Shown: one piece after another, positions 1-7,174 of the stretch
Layout of the letters: every line of letters begins with the position of its first letter
Position numbering within the stretch: position 1 is the first letter of the stretch
Assembly: GCA_023435945.1 (NCBI GenBank)
Contig: JAEZLB010000092.1
Location: 1-8,033 of the forward strand
Origin: Pseudomonadota bacterium
GTDB lineage: Bacteria > Pseudomonadota > Gammaproteobacteria > Burkholderiales > Burkholderiaceae_D
DNA length: 8,033 bases
Direction: 5' to 3'
The notes under the pieces: generated by a model
What the model saw: only the letters and a program-made list of their open reading frames with translations
What the model was told of the DNA's origin: nothing
Database searches by the model: none
Translations under genes and position numbers: made by a program

Positions 1-767
1 CCTTTACCACGATCAAATGGGAAACTGGTCCAGTGCAAGTGGTGCGTTATAACGGCTATCCCGCGATGAAAATCGCAGGCCAGGCAGCACCTGGATACAG
101 CAGTGGCGATGCCATGGATGAAATGGAGAAGCTGGCGGGCCAGTTGCCACCGGGTTTCGGTTTCGAATGGACTGGCCAGTCGCGCGAAGAAAAGATCTCG
201 GGCGCGCAAATGCCGATGCTGATGGCGCTGTCGTTGCTGGCGGTATTCCTGGTGCTGGCGGCCTTGTACGAAAGCATGTCGATTCCATTTGCCGTGCTGT
301 TGGTAGTGCCACTGGGTATTCTGGGGGCGGTGCTGGGTGTGCTATTGCGCGACATGCCTAATGACGTTTATTTCAAGGTGGGCCTGATTACGATCATCGG
401 CTTGTCTGCAAAGAATGCGATTCTGATTATCGAATTCGCCAAGGATTTGCAGGCGCAGGGCAAGGGGGTTGTCGAAGCGGCCCTGGAAGCTGCCAAGCTG
501 CGTTTCCGTCCGATTATCATGACCTCGCTGGCCTTCACGCTGGGCGTTGTGCCACTGGCCATTTCCACGGGGGCAGGTTCTGCCAGCCAACGCGCGATTG
601 GTACCGGTGTAATGGGTGGCATGATTACGGCAACCGTGCTGGCAGTATTCTTTGTGCCGGTATTTTTCGTTGTGGTGCGCAGCCTGTTCAAGGGCAGCAA
701 GCGACAGCAGCAGTTCTGGGCTGAACACGCAGCCAAGATTCAATCTGGCGAGGAGCCGGGCGTATGA
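1..767 (+). CDS. RND multidrug efflux transporter, AcrB/MexB (HAE1) type, C-terminal part only
   Basis: This is the C-terminal third of an inner-membrane proton-driven RND pump that exports hydrophobic drugs through a periplasmic adaptor and an outer-membrane channel. The frame is open from base 3 and the 5' end lies outside the window; about 254 codons are visible. The visible part begins in the last periplasmic subdomain and then gives the final membrane segments. Motifs match AcrB closely: [10 protein letters not shown] at about bases 399-428, whose lysine (codon 411-413) corresponds to AcrB Lys940 of the proton relay; then a [10 protein letters not shown] segment, STGAGS, and GTGVMGGM starting at base 600. 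It ends with a hydrophobic [10 protein letters not shown] helix and a basic cytoplasmic tail. The stop codon overlaps the start of the outer-membrane factor gene (ATGA), so the two are translationally coupled. The substrate cannot be told from this fragment. The family call is very secure. Confidence 0.97.
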   Translation, partial: FTTIKWETGPVQVVRYNGYPAMKIAGQAAPGYSSGDAMDEMEKLAGQLPPGFGFEWTGQSREEKISGAQMPMLMALSLLAVFLVLAALYESMSIPFAVLLVVPLGILGAVLGVLLRDMPNDVYFKVGLITIIGLSAKNAILIIEFAKDLQAQGKGVVEAALEAAKLRFRPIIMTSLAFTLGVVPLAISTGAGSASQRAIGTGVMGGMITATVLAVFFVPVFFVVVRSLFKGSKRQQQFWAEHAAKIQSGEEPGV

Positions 768-2242
768 TGAAAAATAATGCAATCAAACAAGTGAACACTT
801 CCAATCTTCGCCAGCTAGTAGCTAGTCTGTTGTGCGTTGGCGTGCTTTCCGGTTGCACGCTGGCGCCGCCGTTCCAACGTCCCGATGCACCGATCGCTGG
901 CGAATATCCGGTAACGGCGAACGAGGCGCAGCAGCAGTCTGCTTCCGGCATCACTGCCGATAGCGGCTGGCGCGAGTTTTTTACCGATGCGCGCCTGCAA
1001 ACATTGATTGAGGCAGCACTGGAAAACAACCGCGATCTGCGTACTGCAGCTTTGCGTATCGAGGAGGCGCGGGCACAGTACAACATCGTGTCGGCCGATG
1101 TGCTGCCCAATCTTTCGGTAGGTGCAGGCGGAACGCGTCAGCGCATCTCCGAGGCAACATCGCCGACTGGTACATCCAGGGTTACTGAAACCTACCAGGT
1201 CGGCTTGAACATGGCGGCCTTCGAGCTGGATTTCTTTGGACGTGTGCGCAGCCTGCAAGATGCAGCGCTGTCGCAGTACCTGGCGACTGAAGAGGCGCAG
1301 CGTGCTGCGCATATCAGCCTGGTGGCCGAAGTCGCCAAGGCGTATTTGACGGAACGTGCACTGGCGGAGCAGCAGGAGTTGGCACAGCGTACCCTGCAGT
1401 CGCGCGAAAGGGCGTACGAGCTGGCACGCCAGCGTTTCGAAGTGGGGGCGTCGTCTGCGCAGGATCTGCGCCAGAGTGAAGTGCTGGTGCAGACCGCCCG
1501 GGGATCTCTGGCTTCCCTTACGGGTCAGCGTGGGCAGGCCATTAATCTGCTGACGTTCCTGGTAGGGCGTCCCCTGAATAACCTGCCTGAGCCGCGTCCC
1601 TTGGCTGATCAGGGCATTATTGCGGAGCTGCCGGCCGGCATGCCCTCAGAGTTACTGGTGCGCCGTCCCGATATCCGTGCCAGCGAACGCCGCTTGATGG
1701 CAGCCAATGCCAACATTGGTGCTGCACGTGCTGCTTTTTTCCCGCGCATTTCATTGACAGCAGGGGTGGGGGCGCTCAGTACGGAGTTGTCGGATCTGTT
1801 CGAGAGCGGCACGCGTATCTGGTCTTTCTCGCCGCAACTGATATTGCCGATTTTTGATGCGGGGCGTAACCGTGCCAATCTGTCGGTGGCCGAAGTGCGC
1901 AACAACATCGCGGTGGCTGAATACGAAAGGTCAATTCAGGTCGCGTTCCGTGAAGTGGCAGATGCACTGGTGGCACGTGCCACCATCGACGAACAGATCA
2001 ATGCGCAGCGCCTGGTGCTGGAAGCGCAGGCGGAACGGCTGCGTCTGGCCGATCTGCGCTATGAAGGCGGCATAGCAAGTTCGCTCGAAGTGCTGGACGC
2101 GCAGCGTGAACTTTTTAATGCCGAGCAGACATTGGTGCAAGCCCGCCTTCTGCGGCTAACCAATGCGGTTGATCTCTATCGCTCACTGGGCGGCGGCCTG
2201 AATGAGACAGCTGTGGCGGCAAAGGAACAAACGCCAAAATAA
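764..2242 (+). CDS. NodT/OprM-family outer-membrane factor lipoprotein of the RND efflux pump
   Basis: This is a trimeric outer-membrane exit duct that partners the upstream RND pump and its adaptor. The 492-residue length is close to OprM. The N-terminus is a lipoprotein signal: basic residues, a hydrophobic stretch (about 16-29) and a lipobox LSGC with the lipidated Cys at residue 31. Two outer-membrane-efflux repeats follow, roughly residues 90-280 and 295-480. Family-like segments include [14 protein letters not shown] before the second repeat, [12 protein letters not shown], and the late [10 protein letters not shown] with [13 protein letters not shown]. There are two consecutive ATG codons (764, 767). 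The first overlaps the transporter stop and lies 8 bases after an AGGAG ribosome site at 751-755, so either could be used. A strong terminator follows the gene. It is more likely dedicated to the RND pump than to the type I system downstream, because of the operon overlap, the lipobox and the terminator. Confidence 0.96.
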   Translation: MMKNNAIKQVNTSNLRQLVASLLCVGVLSGCTLAPPFQRPDAPIAGEYPVTANEAQQQSASGITADSGWREFFTDARLQTLIEAALENNRDLRTAALRIEEARAQYNIVSADVLPNLSVGAGGTRQRISEATSPTGTSRVTETYQVGLNMAAFELDFFGRVRSLQDAALSQYLATEEAQRAAHISLVAEVAKAYLTERALAEQQELAQRTLQSRERAYELARQRFEVGASSAQDLRQSEVLVQTARGSLASLTGQRGQAINLLTFLVGRPLNNLPEPRPLADQGIIAELPAGMPSELLVRRPDIRASERRLMAANANIGAARAAFFPRISLTAGVGALSTELSDLFESGTRIWSFSPQLILPIFDAGRNRANLSVAEVRNNIAVAEYERSIQVAFREVADALVARATIDEQINAQRLVLEAQAERLRLADLRYEGGIASSLEVLDAQRELFNAEQTLVQARLLRLTNAVDLYRSLGGGLNETAVAAKEQTPK

Positions 2243-2262
2243 TCGTTTGTAGTTCATCCGTG

Positions 2263-2300
2263 AAACGCCTGCAGGGAAAACCTTGCAGGCGTTTTTATTT
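2263..2300 (+). terminator. Intrinsic (Rho-independent) terminator of the efflux operon
   Basis: Twenty bases after the outer-membrane factor stop codon, AAACGCCTGCA (2263-2273) pairs perfectly with TGCAGGCGTTT (2284-2294). The stem can extend inward by GGG against CCT to close an AAAA loop at 2277-2280. A T-rich tail (2292-2300, TTTTTATTT) follows at once. This is a textbook hairpin plus U-tract and marks the end of the efflux transcription unit. Confidence 0.93.
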
Positions 2301-2311
2301 AGAGGTTTGTT

Positions 2312-2341
2312 TTGCCAGATCCATGCAGAAGTTTCTATAAA
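2312..2341 (+). promoter_or_regulatory. Possible sigma70 promoter just after the efflux terminator
   Basis: TTGCCA (2312-2317) and TATAAA (2336-2341) each match the -35 and -10 consensus at five of six positions, with an 18-base spacer. Transcription would start near 2348, more than 600 bases before the next recognised gene. It could therefore serve a long leader, a small RNA, or nothing. The call rests on consensus matching only. Confidence 0.35.
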
Positions 2342-2535
2342 GAAATTGCCCAGGCGTCTGCTCTCATGATGTGCATGAAAGTGTTCCTGTTAAGAACAAC
2401 AATACGAAAATATTCGAGTAACGAAGAATAGCCTGCTAAATAACAATGATGAGTAGCCCCTGGCGCAAAGACATATGAGCATGCAAAAGCTGGAAAGATG
2501 GCTGTTGTGAAAGGGTTCTTACTGTTTGAGTAGAT

Positions 2536-2552
2536 GAAAACTGGCAGTTTTC
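2536..2552. repeat. Perfect inverted repeat, 8-1-8
   Basis: GAAAACTG and CAGTTTTC flank a single G. An overlapping pair AACTGG/CCAGTT (2539-2544 and 2552-2557) gives a second possible pairing. No T-run follows on the + strand, so it is not a good terminator for a + strand transcript. The size fits a dimeric repressor or activator site, but no protein can be named. Confidence 0.5.
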
Positions 2553-2597
2553 CAGTTCATAAAAAAAGCAGTTAATGAAAAACTATTCGAGAAAAAG

Positions 2598-2615
2598 TTG
2601 CTTTCCAGAAAGCAA
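2598..2615. repeat. Perfect inverted repeat, 8-2-8
   Basis: TTGCTTTC and GAAAGCAA are exact reverse complements around a central CA. Its core TTCCAGAA recurs inside the smaller dyad at 2908-2919, and TCCAGAAAG recurs directly at 2648-2656. As an RNA hairpin on the minus strand it would be followed by a T-rich stretch, but no minus-strand gene needs a terminator here. An operator-like role is possible. Confidence 0.5.
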
Positions 2616-2887
2616 AAATCGTTTCAAAGGCCCAGTTTTTTTGCCGCTCCAGAAAGTTTTCGCAGTCCTTATCCGACTGTTTTACAAAGGTATGGCGCGG
2701 GTAGGTCATTCATTTGTTACGTTAAGTAACGAAGCAAGATATTATCTGGATAAATGATTTCCCTTGAGCACAAAGGGACTTTGAGACGGTGACAGATCTT
2801 GGTTGTCATACTTGAAAAGGATATCTAGGCAGGGGGCATGTTGAATAAACCGCGTGGCTAAGTCGCGTAGAAGAAAAGCCGTTTGCA

Positions 2888-2905
2888 TATTTATGTCCAT
2901 AAATA
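2888..2905. promoter_or_regulatory. Perfect 8-2-8 palindrome upstream of the secretion genes
   Basis: TATTTATG and CATAAATA are exact reverse complements separated by TC, ending about 75 bases before the ABC transporter start. This geometry and position suit an operator for a dimeric regulator. An A+T-rich perfect palindrome this close to a gene start is more suggestive than the dyads deeper in the intergenic region, but binding is inference. Confidence 0.4.
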
Positions 2906-2907
2906 AT

Positions 2908-2919
2908 GGTTCCAGAACC
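2908..2919. promoter_or_regulatory. Small 5-2-5 palindrome next to the 8-2-8 site
   Basis: GGTTC and GAACC flank CA, only two bases after the neighbouring 8-2-8 palindrome. Its centre (TTCCAGAA) is shared with the 8-2-8 dyad at 2598-2615, which may mean both are bound by the same protein. It is short enough to be chance. Confidence 0.3.
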
Positions 2920-2980
2920 GACGAAGTCGCATAGTTTCCTTAGCAGTAGGCTGCGTTAAGATCAGCTTCACCATGATCCT

Positions 2981-5080
2981 TTGCTCGATTGCCTGGTCGA
3001 GTTGGTCAAAATCCATGGTCGTCCCGCTACGCATGCATCCCTGTCGGCAGGCTTGCCATTATCTGAATCAGGTCTGACGCCTGCCTTGTTTTCCCGGGCT
3101 GCCGCCCGCGCCGGGTTTTCCTCCAAGGTGGTACGCCGTCCGCTGGACAAAATCGATGCGGCATTGCTGCCAGTGATTCTGCTGCTGGACCAGAACGAGG
3201 CTTGCCTGTTGCTGGGCTGGGACGAATCCGGCAAGGCGCGCCTGCTGTTTCCGGATGCCGCGCAAGGCGGCGTTTTGCTGCCGCGCGAAGAGCTGGCAGC
3301 TCGTTATACCGGTGTTGCTATTTTTGCCCGTCCTCATTTCCGTTTTGATGATCGCGCGCCATCAAGGAAAAACCATACATCCGGACACTGGTTCTGGGGC
3401 ACCATTCTGGAACAGCGTACCATCTTGAAAGATGTGCTTGCGGCAGCCTTGTTGATCAACCTGTTCGCCATCGTGATGCCTTTGTTCACGATGAACGTGT
3501 ATGACCGCGTAGTACCCAACTATGCGGTAGAGACGCTGTGGGTCTTGGGAGCCAGCGTTGTGGTAGTGCTGGGGCTGGAATACGTGATACGCCTGATGCG
3601 CAGTCATTTTGTCGATCTGGCCAGCGCACGAGTGGACATGAAGCTGTCTGCCCTGATCATGGAGAAAGTGCTGGGCATGCGCCTGTCGCATCGTCCGGCT
3701 TCGGTCGGAGCCTTTGCGTCGAACCTGCGATCATTTGAAACGGTGCGCGACTTCATCGCGTCGGCGACCGTCACTGCCATCATCGACCTTCCTTTCACTA
3801 TTCTGTTTCTTGCCATCCTGGCGTGGATATGCTGGCCATTGGTTTTCATCCCCATAGTCGGCATGGTGCTGGTGCTGATTTACAGCTATGTCGTGCAGCA
3901 CAAGATGCAGGAACTGACGGAAACGACTTTCCGCGCTTCCGCCATGCGTAATGCCACCTTGGTGGAAAGTCTGACCGGGCTGGAAACCATCAAGGCACAT
4001 GGCTCTGAAAGTCAGATGCAGGTGAAGTGGGAAAAGGCAACCGCCTTCCTGGCTCGTGTTTCCGGCAAAAGCAAGTTGCTGTCGTCTTCCACCATGTACG
4101 GGACAGCCACGATTCAGCAACTGGTCAATGTCGCGGTGGTGGTGGCCGGTGTTTATCTCATTCATGCCAATATGCTATCCATGGGCGGCTTGATCGCTTC
4201 AACCATGCTGGCGGGCCGTGCCATGGGGCCGCTGGGCCAGGTGGTTGGGCTGCTGCTGCAATTCCAGAATGCGAAAACCTCTTTGTCCGCGCTGGAAAAT
4301 ATTGTGAACATGCCGGGAGAACGTAGTGACGAATCGGCATTCGTGCATCGTCCGGAAATACGCGGCGAGATTGAATTCCGTAATGTGCATTTCAGTTATC
4401 CCAATACCAAGACAGAGGTGCTGTCCGGTGTGAGTTTTCGCATACGGCCTGGTGAGAAGGTACTGGTTTTGGGGAGGGTCGGCTCCGGCAAGTCCACCTT
4501 GCAAAAGCTCATACTCGGTCTTTACGTGCCGACTGAAGGTGCTGTATTGATCGACGGTGTCGATGTGCGTCAGCTCGATCCGGCTGACATTCGGCGCAAC
4601 CTTGGTTACGTCGAACAGGATGCCTTGCTGTTTTACGGCACGCTGCGCGAGAACATTACGATACGCGCACCGTACGTCGATGATCGCACCATGGTGGCGG
4701 CTGCTGAAATGGCCGGCTTATCTGAGTTTGTGAATCGCCATCCGGAAGGCTTCGACATGGTGGTGGGCGAGCGCGGTGCGTCGCTGTCAGGCGGTCAACG
4801 CCAGGCAATTTCAATTGCTCGCGCAGTACTGCTGGACCCGCCGGTACTGCTGCTGGATGAGCCGACCAGCTCGATGGATTTCTCGTCCGAGTTCCAGTTA
4901 AAGGAAAAACTGCGCAACTATGCACAGCACCGTACCATGATCATCGTGACGCATCGTTCCTCGCTGATGGATCTGGCGGAACGCATCATCGTGATGGACG
5001 ATGGCAAGATCGTAGCGGATGGCCCCCGCGATAAGGTAGTCGCTGCGCTGCAGTCCGGTCAGATTGCGAGGGCGGCATAA
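2981..5080 (+). CDS. Type I secretion ABC transporter (LapB/HlyB-like) with C39-like N-terminal domain
   Basis: This inner-membrane ATPase powers one-step export of the adhesin encoded downstream. From the TTG at 2981 it has 699 residues. Residues 1-120 are a C39-peptidase-like domain. Cys4 aligns with the second, non-catalytic Cys of the C39 motif, the catalytic Cys-Gly and His are missing, and the domain should bind substrate rather than cleave it. Six membrane segments follow (about 152-173, 185-206, 263-283, 285-304, 380-396, 400-424), including the family motif MNVYDRVVPN. The nucleotide-binding domain has Walker A GRVGSGKS at 498-505, Q-loop Gln546, signature LSGGQ at 602-606, Walker B VLLLDE at 622-627 and switch His658. 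The start is a problem: the in-frame codons just upstream read DQLHHDP, resembling LapB relatives, yet a TAA at 2957 and no ATG/GTG precede them. No ribosome site stands before the TTG. The gene overlaps the adaptor gene by one base. Confidence 0.95.
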   Translation: MLDCLVELVKIHGRPATHASLSAGLPLSESGLTPALFSRAAARAGFSSKVVRRPLDKIDAALLPVILLLDQNEACLLLGWDESGKARLLFPDAAQGGVLLPREELAARYTGVAIFARPHFRFDDRAPSRKNHTSGHWFWGTILEQRTILKDVLAAALLINLFAIVMPLFTMNVYDRVVPNYAVETLWVLGASVVVVLGLEYVIRLMRSHFVDLASARVDMKLSALIMEKVLGMRLSHRPASVGAFASNLRSFETVRDFIASATVTAIIDLPFTILFLAILAWICWPLVFIPIVGMVLVLIYSYVVQHKMQELTETTFRASAMRNATLVESLTGLETIKAHGSESQMQVKWEKATAFLARVSGKSKLLSSSTMYGTATIQQLVNVAVVVAGVYLIHANMLSMGGLIASTMLAGRAMGPLGQVVGLLLQFQNAKTSLSALENIVNMPGERSDESAFVHRPEIRGEIEFRNVHFSYPNTKTEVLSGVSFRIRPGEKVLVLGRVGSGKSTLQKLILGLYVPTEGAVLIDGVDVRQLDPADIRRNLGYVEQDALLFYGTLRENITIRAPYVDDRTMVAAAEMAGLSEFVNRHPEGFDMVVGERGASLSGGQRQAISIARAVLLDPPVLLLDEPTSSMDFSSEFQLKEKLRNYAQHRTMIIVTHRSSLMDLAERIIVMDDGKIVADGPRDKVVAALQSGQIARAA

Positions 5081-6495
5081 TGAAATTTCTGCTCGCCTTG
5101 TTCAAGCCCGTGCACTGGTTCTTCGAAGCAATACGGGTCCGGATACAGCCTGGTGAGACGTCACGCATCAACTGCTGGCTGGCTGCCGACATGGATGATG
5201 TCGATGCGGATTTTGTGCGCGATGCCGACCGCTTCATGCTGCAGCAAGAACCGCTGCGCGCGCGCGTACTGATGCGTGCGCTGCTGGGTGTTTTTGTGCT
5301 GTTTATTATCTGGGCCGGCGTAGTGAAGATCGACGAAGTCACGCGTGGCGATGGCAAGGTGATTCCTTCGCGCCAGTTACAGATACTGCAAAGCCTAGAT
5401 GGTGGCATAGTCTCCGAGATTAACGTGGCGGAAGGCGATGTAGTGGAAGCCGGTCAGGTGCTGCTGCAAATTGATTCCACGCGCTCCGAATCCTTATTCC
5501 GCGAAAACCGCTCGCAGTATCTGGCCCTGTCGGCCAAGGCGGCGCGCCTGTACGCGCTGGGCGAAGGCAAGCCGTTTGAGGTGGCCAGCGACATCGAAAG
5601 GGATGCGCCGAAAACCGTTGAAGATGAGCGCAGCCTGTACGAGGCTGCCAACAATGAAGTGCAGGCTCAAATTGCGATCGCCCGCCAACAGCTGGCTCAG
5701 CGGCAGCAGGAATTGTCAGAAGCGCGCGTGAGACAGGCGCAAGCCACCGAGGCGCTGGAATCGGTCACCCGGGAATACTCAGTAACTAAACCCTTGCTGG
5801 CCTCCGGTGCGGTGTCTGAAGTCGATCTGTTGCGCCTGGAGCGCGACATCGCACGTTTCCGTGGCGAGCGTGACGTGGCCTCAACACAGATTTCGCGCGC
5901 ACAGGCAGCCATTGCCGAAGCCACGCGCAAGATCCAGGAAGTGGAACTCAACACTCGTAACACGGCTCGTAAGGAATATTCCGAAACCATGGCCAAGCTG
6001 AATGCGCTGATCGAGACCAGTACCGGCCTGGCCGACCGCGTGACGCAATCTGCGATTCGTTCGCCCGTCAAGGGAACCGTCAAGCGCCTGCTGGTGAATA
6101 CCGTCGGTGGCGTCGTGCAGCCAGGCCGGGATGTGGTCGAGATCGTGCCTTCCGAGGATCAGCTTTTGCTGGAAGCGAAGGTGCTGCCCAAGGATATTGC
6201 TTTCCTACGGCCGGGTCAGAAAGCGATGGTGAAATTCACTGCCTATGATTTCTCGATATACGGCGGCATAGACGCCACGCTGGAACATATCGGTGCTGAT
6301 TCGGTCACGGATGAAAAAGGTAATACCTTCTACATTGTGAGAGTGCGCACTAACCGACCTTCCCTGGCTGGCGATTTGCCAATCATTCCCGGCATGGTGG
6401 CGGAAGTAGACATCATTACTGGTGAAAAAAGCATCCTGAATTACTTGCTCAAACCGGTATTGCGCGCAAAGCAGGCAGCATTAAGCGAACGATAA
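5080..6495 (+). CDS. HlyD/LapC-family type I secretion membrane fusion protein
   Basis: This periplasmic adaptor links the ABC transporter to a TolC-type outer-membrane channel. It has 471 residues. A cytoplasmic N-terminal segment (1-62) is followed by one membrane helix (about 63-82), a first lipoyl half (about 98-134, with LDGGIVSEINVAEGDVV), a long coiled-coil hairpin (about 185-320, rich in Gln, Glu, Arg and Ala), the second lipoyl half (about 322-358, with RSPVKGTVKRL) and a C-terminal beta domain. The segment at residues 435-457, centred on PGMVAEVDIITGEK, fits the HlyD-family signature (PROSITE PS00543) position by position as I remember it. The start ATG shares its A with the upstream stop (TAATG) and has GAGGG at 5068-5072, seven bases before it, so coupling to the ABC transporter is strong. 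The partner channel is not encoded next to it. Confidence 0.95.
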   Translation: MKFLLALFKPVHWFFEAIRVRIQPGETSRINCWLAADMDDVDADFVRDADRFMLQQEPLRARVLMRALLGVFVLFIIWAGVVKIDEVTRGDGKVIPSRQLQILQSLDGGIVSEINVAEGDVVEAGQVLLQIDSTRSESLFRENRSQYLALSAKAARLYALGEGKPFEVASDIERDAPKTVEDERSLYEAANNEVQAQIAIARQQLAQRQQELSEARVRQAQATEALESVTREYSVTKPLLASGAVSEVDLLRLERDIARFRGERDVASTQISRAQAAIAEATRKIQEVELNTRNTARKEYSETMAKLNALIETSTGLADRVTQSAIRSPVKGTVKRLLVNTVGGVVQPGRDVVEIVPSEDQLLLEAKVLPKDIAFLRPGQKAMVKFTAYDFSIYGGIDATLEHIGADSVTDEKGNTFYIVRVRTNRPSLAGDLPIIPGMVAEVDIITGEKSILNYLLKPVLRAKQAALSER

Positions 6496-6497
6496 TC

Positions 6498-7139
6498 ATG
6501 ACACGCGCCATGCAAAACAATAAGATTCGTCACCTATTCTGGTCGGCTACGGGAGAGTTGCTCCCGCGCTGGCATGAGGCCTTCTCAACGGCACAAAGCC
6601 TGGCGGCGGCGGAAGTGTCCAGTGATGATCAGCAGCCGGTTATGGTCTGGATACGGCTGGTTGCCGGTCGTTCGGTGGAAGAACAGGTGGTACATGTACG
6701 CGGGCAGGTAGGCACAGTACCCATCATCGTCCTTAGTGACACGCCCAATGACCGGGAGGCGCTGGCTGCCTTCGCTGCGTCTGCACGAGGCTATTGCAAC
6801 AGTCACGCGACCCCACAGGTATTGCTCCAGATAGCAAACGTCGTAGAGCAGGGTGGACTGTGGATAGGCGAAAGCCTGATGCAAAAGCTGTTGCAGGTAA
6901 CAGCCAATACATCATTGCCAGCAGCCTCCCCAGCGCCGCAATCGACAGGCTGGGCACATAAGCTGACCGAGCGCGAGCGCGAAGTCGCGAAAATTGTCGC
7001 CTCGGGCGCAAGTAACAAAGAGGTGGCGCGCGCACTGAATATCACCGAACGCACAGTCAAGGCGCATCTGACCGCCATTCTGGAGAAACTGGCCGTGCGG
7101 GATCGTCTGCAGTTGGCGCTGATCGTCCATCGTCAATAG
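6498..7139 (+). CDS. LuxR/NarL-type transcription regulator with degenerate receiver domain
   Basis: This 213-residue protein has a receiver-like N-terminal half (about 8-125), a Pro/Ala/Ser-rich linker (about 136-152) and a LuxR-type helix-turn-helix (about 155-213) with LTEREREVAKIVASG, SNKEVARALNITERTVKAH and a dimer helix ILEKLAVRDR. The fold order of a response regulator is visible, but the phosphorylation machinery is not. Where the acidic pair should follow the first strand the sequence reads LFWSATG. The phosphoacceptor strand reads VMVWIRL with no Asp. The usual GY-x-x-K ends in Ser102. Only the Ser80 equivalent of the conserved Ser/Thr is kept. It should therefore act without phosphorylation. 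It starts two bases after the adaptor stop with only a weak ribosome site; ATG at 6510 is an alternative start. Its place between the secretion genes and the adhesin suggests it controls the adhesin, but this is inference. Confidence 0.9.
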   Translation: MTRAMQNNKIRHLFWSATGELLPRWHEAFSTAQSLAAAEVSSDDQQPVMVWIRLVAGRSVEEQVVHVRGQVGTVPIIVLSDTPNDREALAAFAASARGYCNSHATPQVLLQIANVVEQGGLWIGESLMQKLLQVTANTSLPAASPAPQSTGWAHKLTEREREVAKIVASGASNKEVARALNITERTVKAHLTAILEKLAVRDRLQLALIVHRQ

Positions 7140-7174
7140 ATATAAAAAGGCAATGCTATGGTTTTTGCGTTGTC

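Larger units (their letters stand above)
2860..2934 (+). repeat. Near-perfect 11-base direct repeat flanking two dyads
   Basis: AAGTCGCGTAG at 2860-2870 and AAGTCGCATAG at 2924-2934 differ at one base and begin 64 bases apart. They bracket the two palindromes at 2888-2919 just upstream of the ABC transporter gene. They could be paired half-sites for a regulator or chance; the second copy also overlaps a small CGAC-GAA-GTCG dyad at 2919-2929. Confidence 0.35.
2301..2980. other. AT-rich intergenic region with no convincing gene, rich in short dyads
   Basis: About 680 bases separate the efflux terminator from the ABC transporter gene. The region is clearly AT-richer than the genes: 2401-2460 has 22 G+C in 60 and 2581-2640 has 21 in 60. 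The only sizeable open frame, bases 2575-2757, would encode 60 residues. It has no evident ribosome site, no motif I recognise, and a perfect palindrome inside it, so I do not call it a gene. I see no tRNA, rRNA or CRISPR and no riboswitch I can recognise. The region carries one promoter-like element near its left end and several inverted repeats listed separately. It is probably the control region of the secretion/adhesin locus, possibly with remains of older insertions. Confidence 0.7.

Noticed and set aside
342..782. 146-codon minus-strand frame opposite the RND transporter end
   Set aside because: Antisense shadow of a strongly conserved AcrB-type sequence; no domain seen.
815..1312. 165-codon minus-strand frame opposite the outer-membrane factor
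   Set aside because: Antisense shadow of a clear gene; composition and lack of motifs fit an accidental frame in G+C-rich DNA.
764..2242. Outer-membrane factor as part of the type I secretion operon
   Set aside because: It overlaps the RND gene, carries a lipobox typical of NodT/OprM partners and is followed by a strong terminator.
2575..2757. 60-codon + strand open frame in the intergenic region
   Set aside because: No evident ribosome site, no recognisable motif, AT-rich, and a perfect palindrome lies inside it. More likely a chance frame, though not excluded.
2760..2778. Hairpin TCCCTT/AAGGGA as a terminator
   Set aside because: Only six base pairs and no T-run after it.
2838..2861. ATG after AGGGGG reading MLNKPRG then stop, as a leader peptide
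   Set aside because: The purine run is only one base from the ATG, too close for a normal ribosome site, and no attenuator hairpins follow.
2973..2983. Programmed -1 frameshift from the ATG at 2973 into the ABC transporter frame
   Set aside because: ATCCTTTG has no classical X-XXY-YYZ slippery heptamer and there is no ribosome site; a base deletion or TTG start is simpler.
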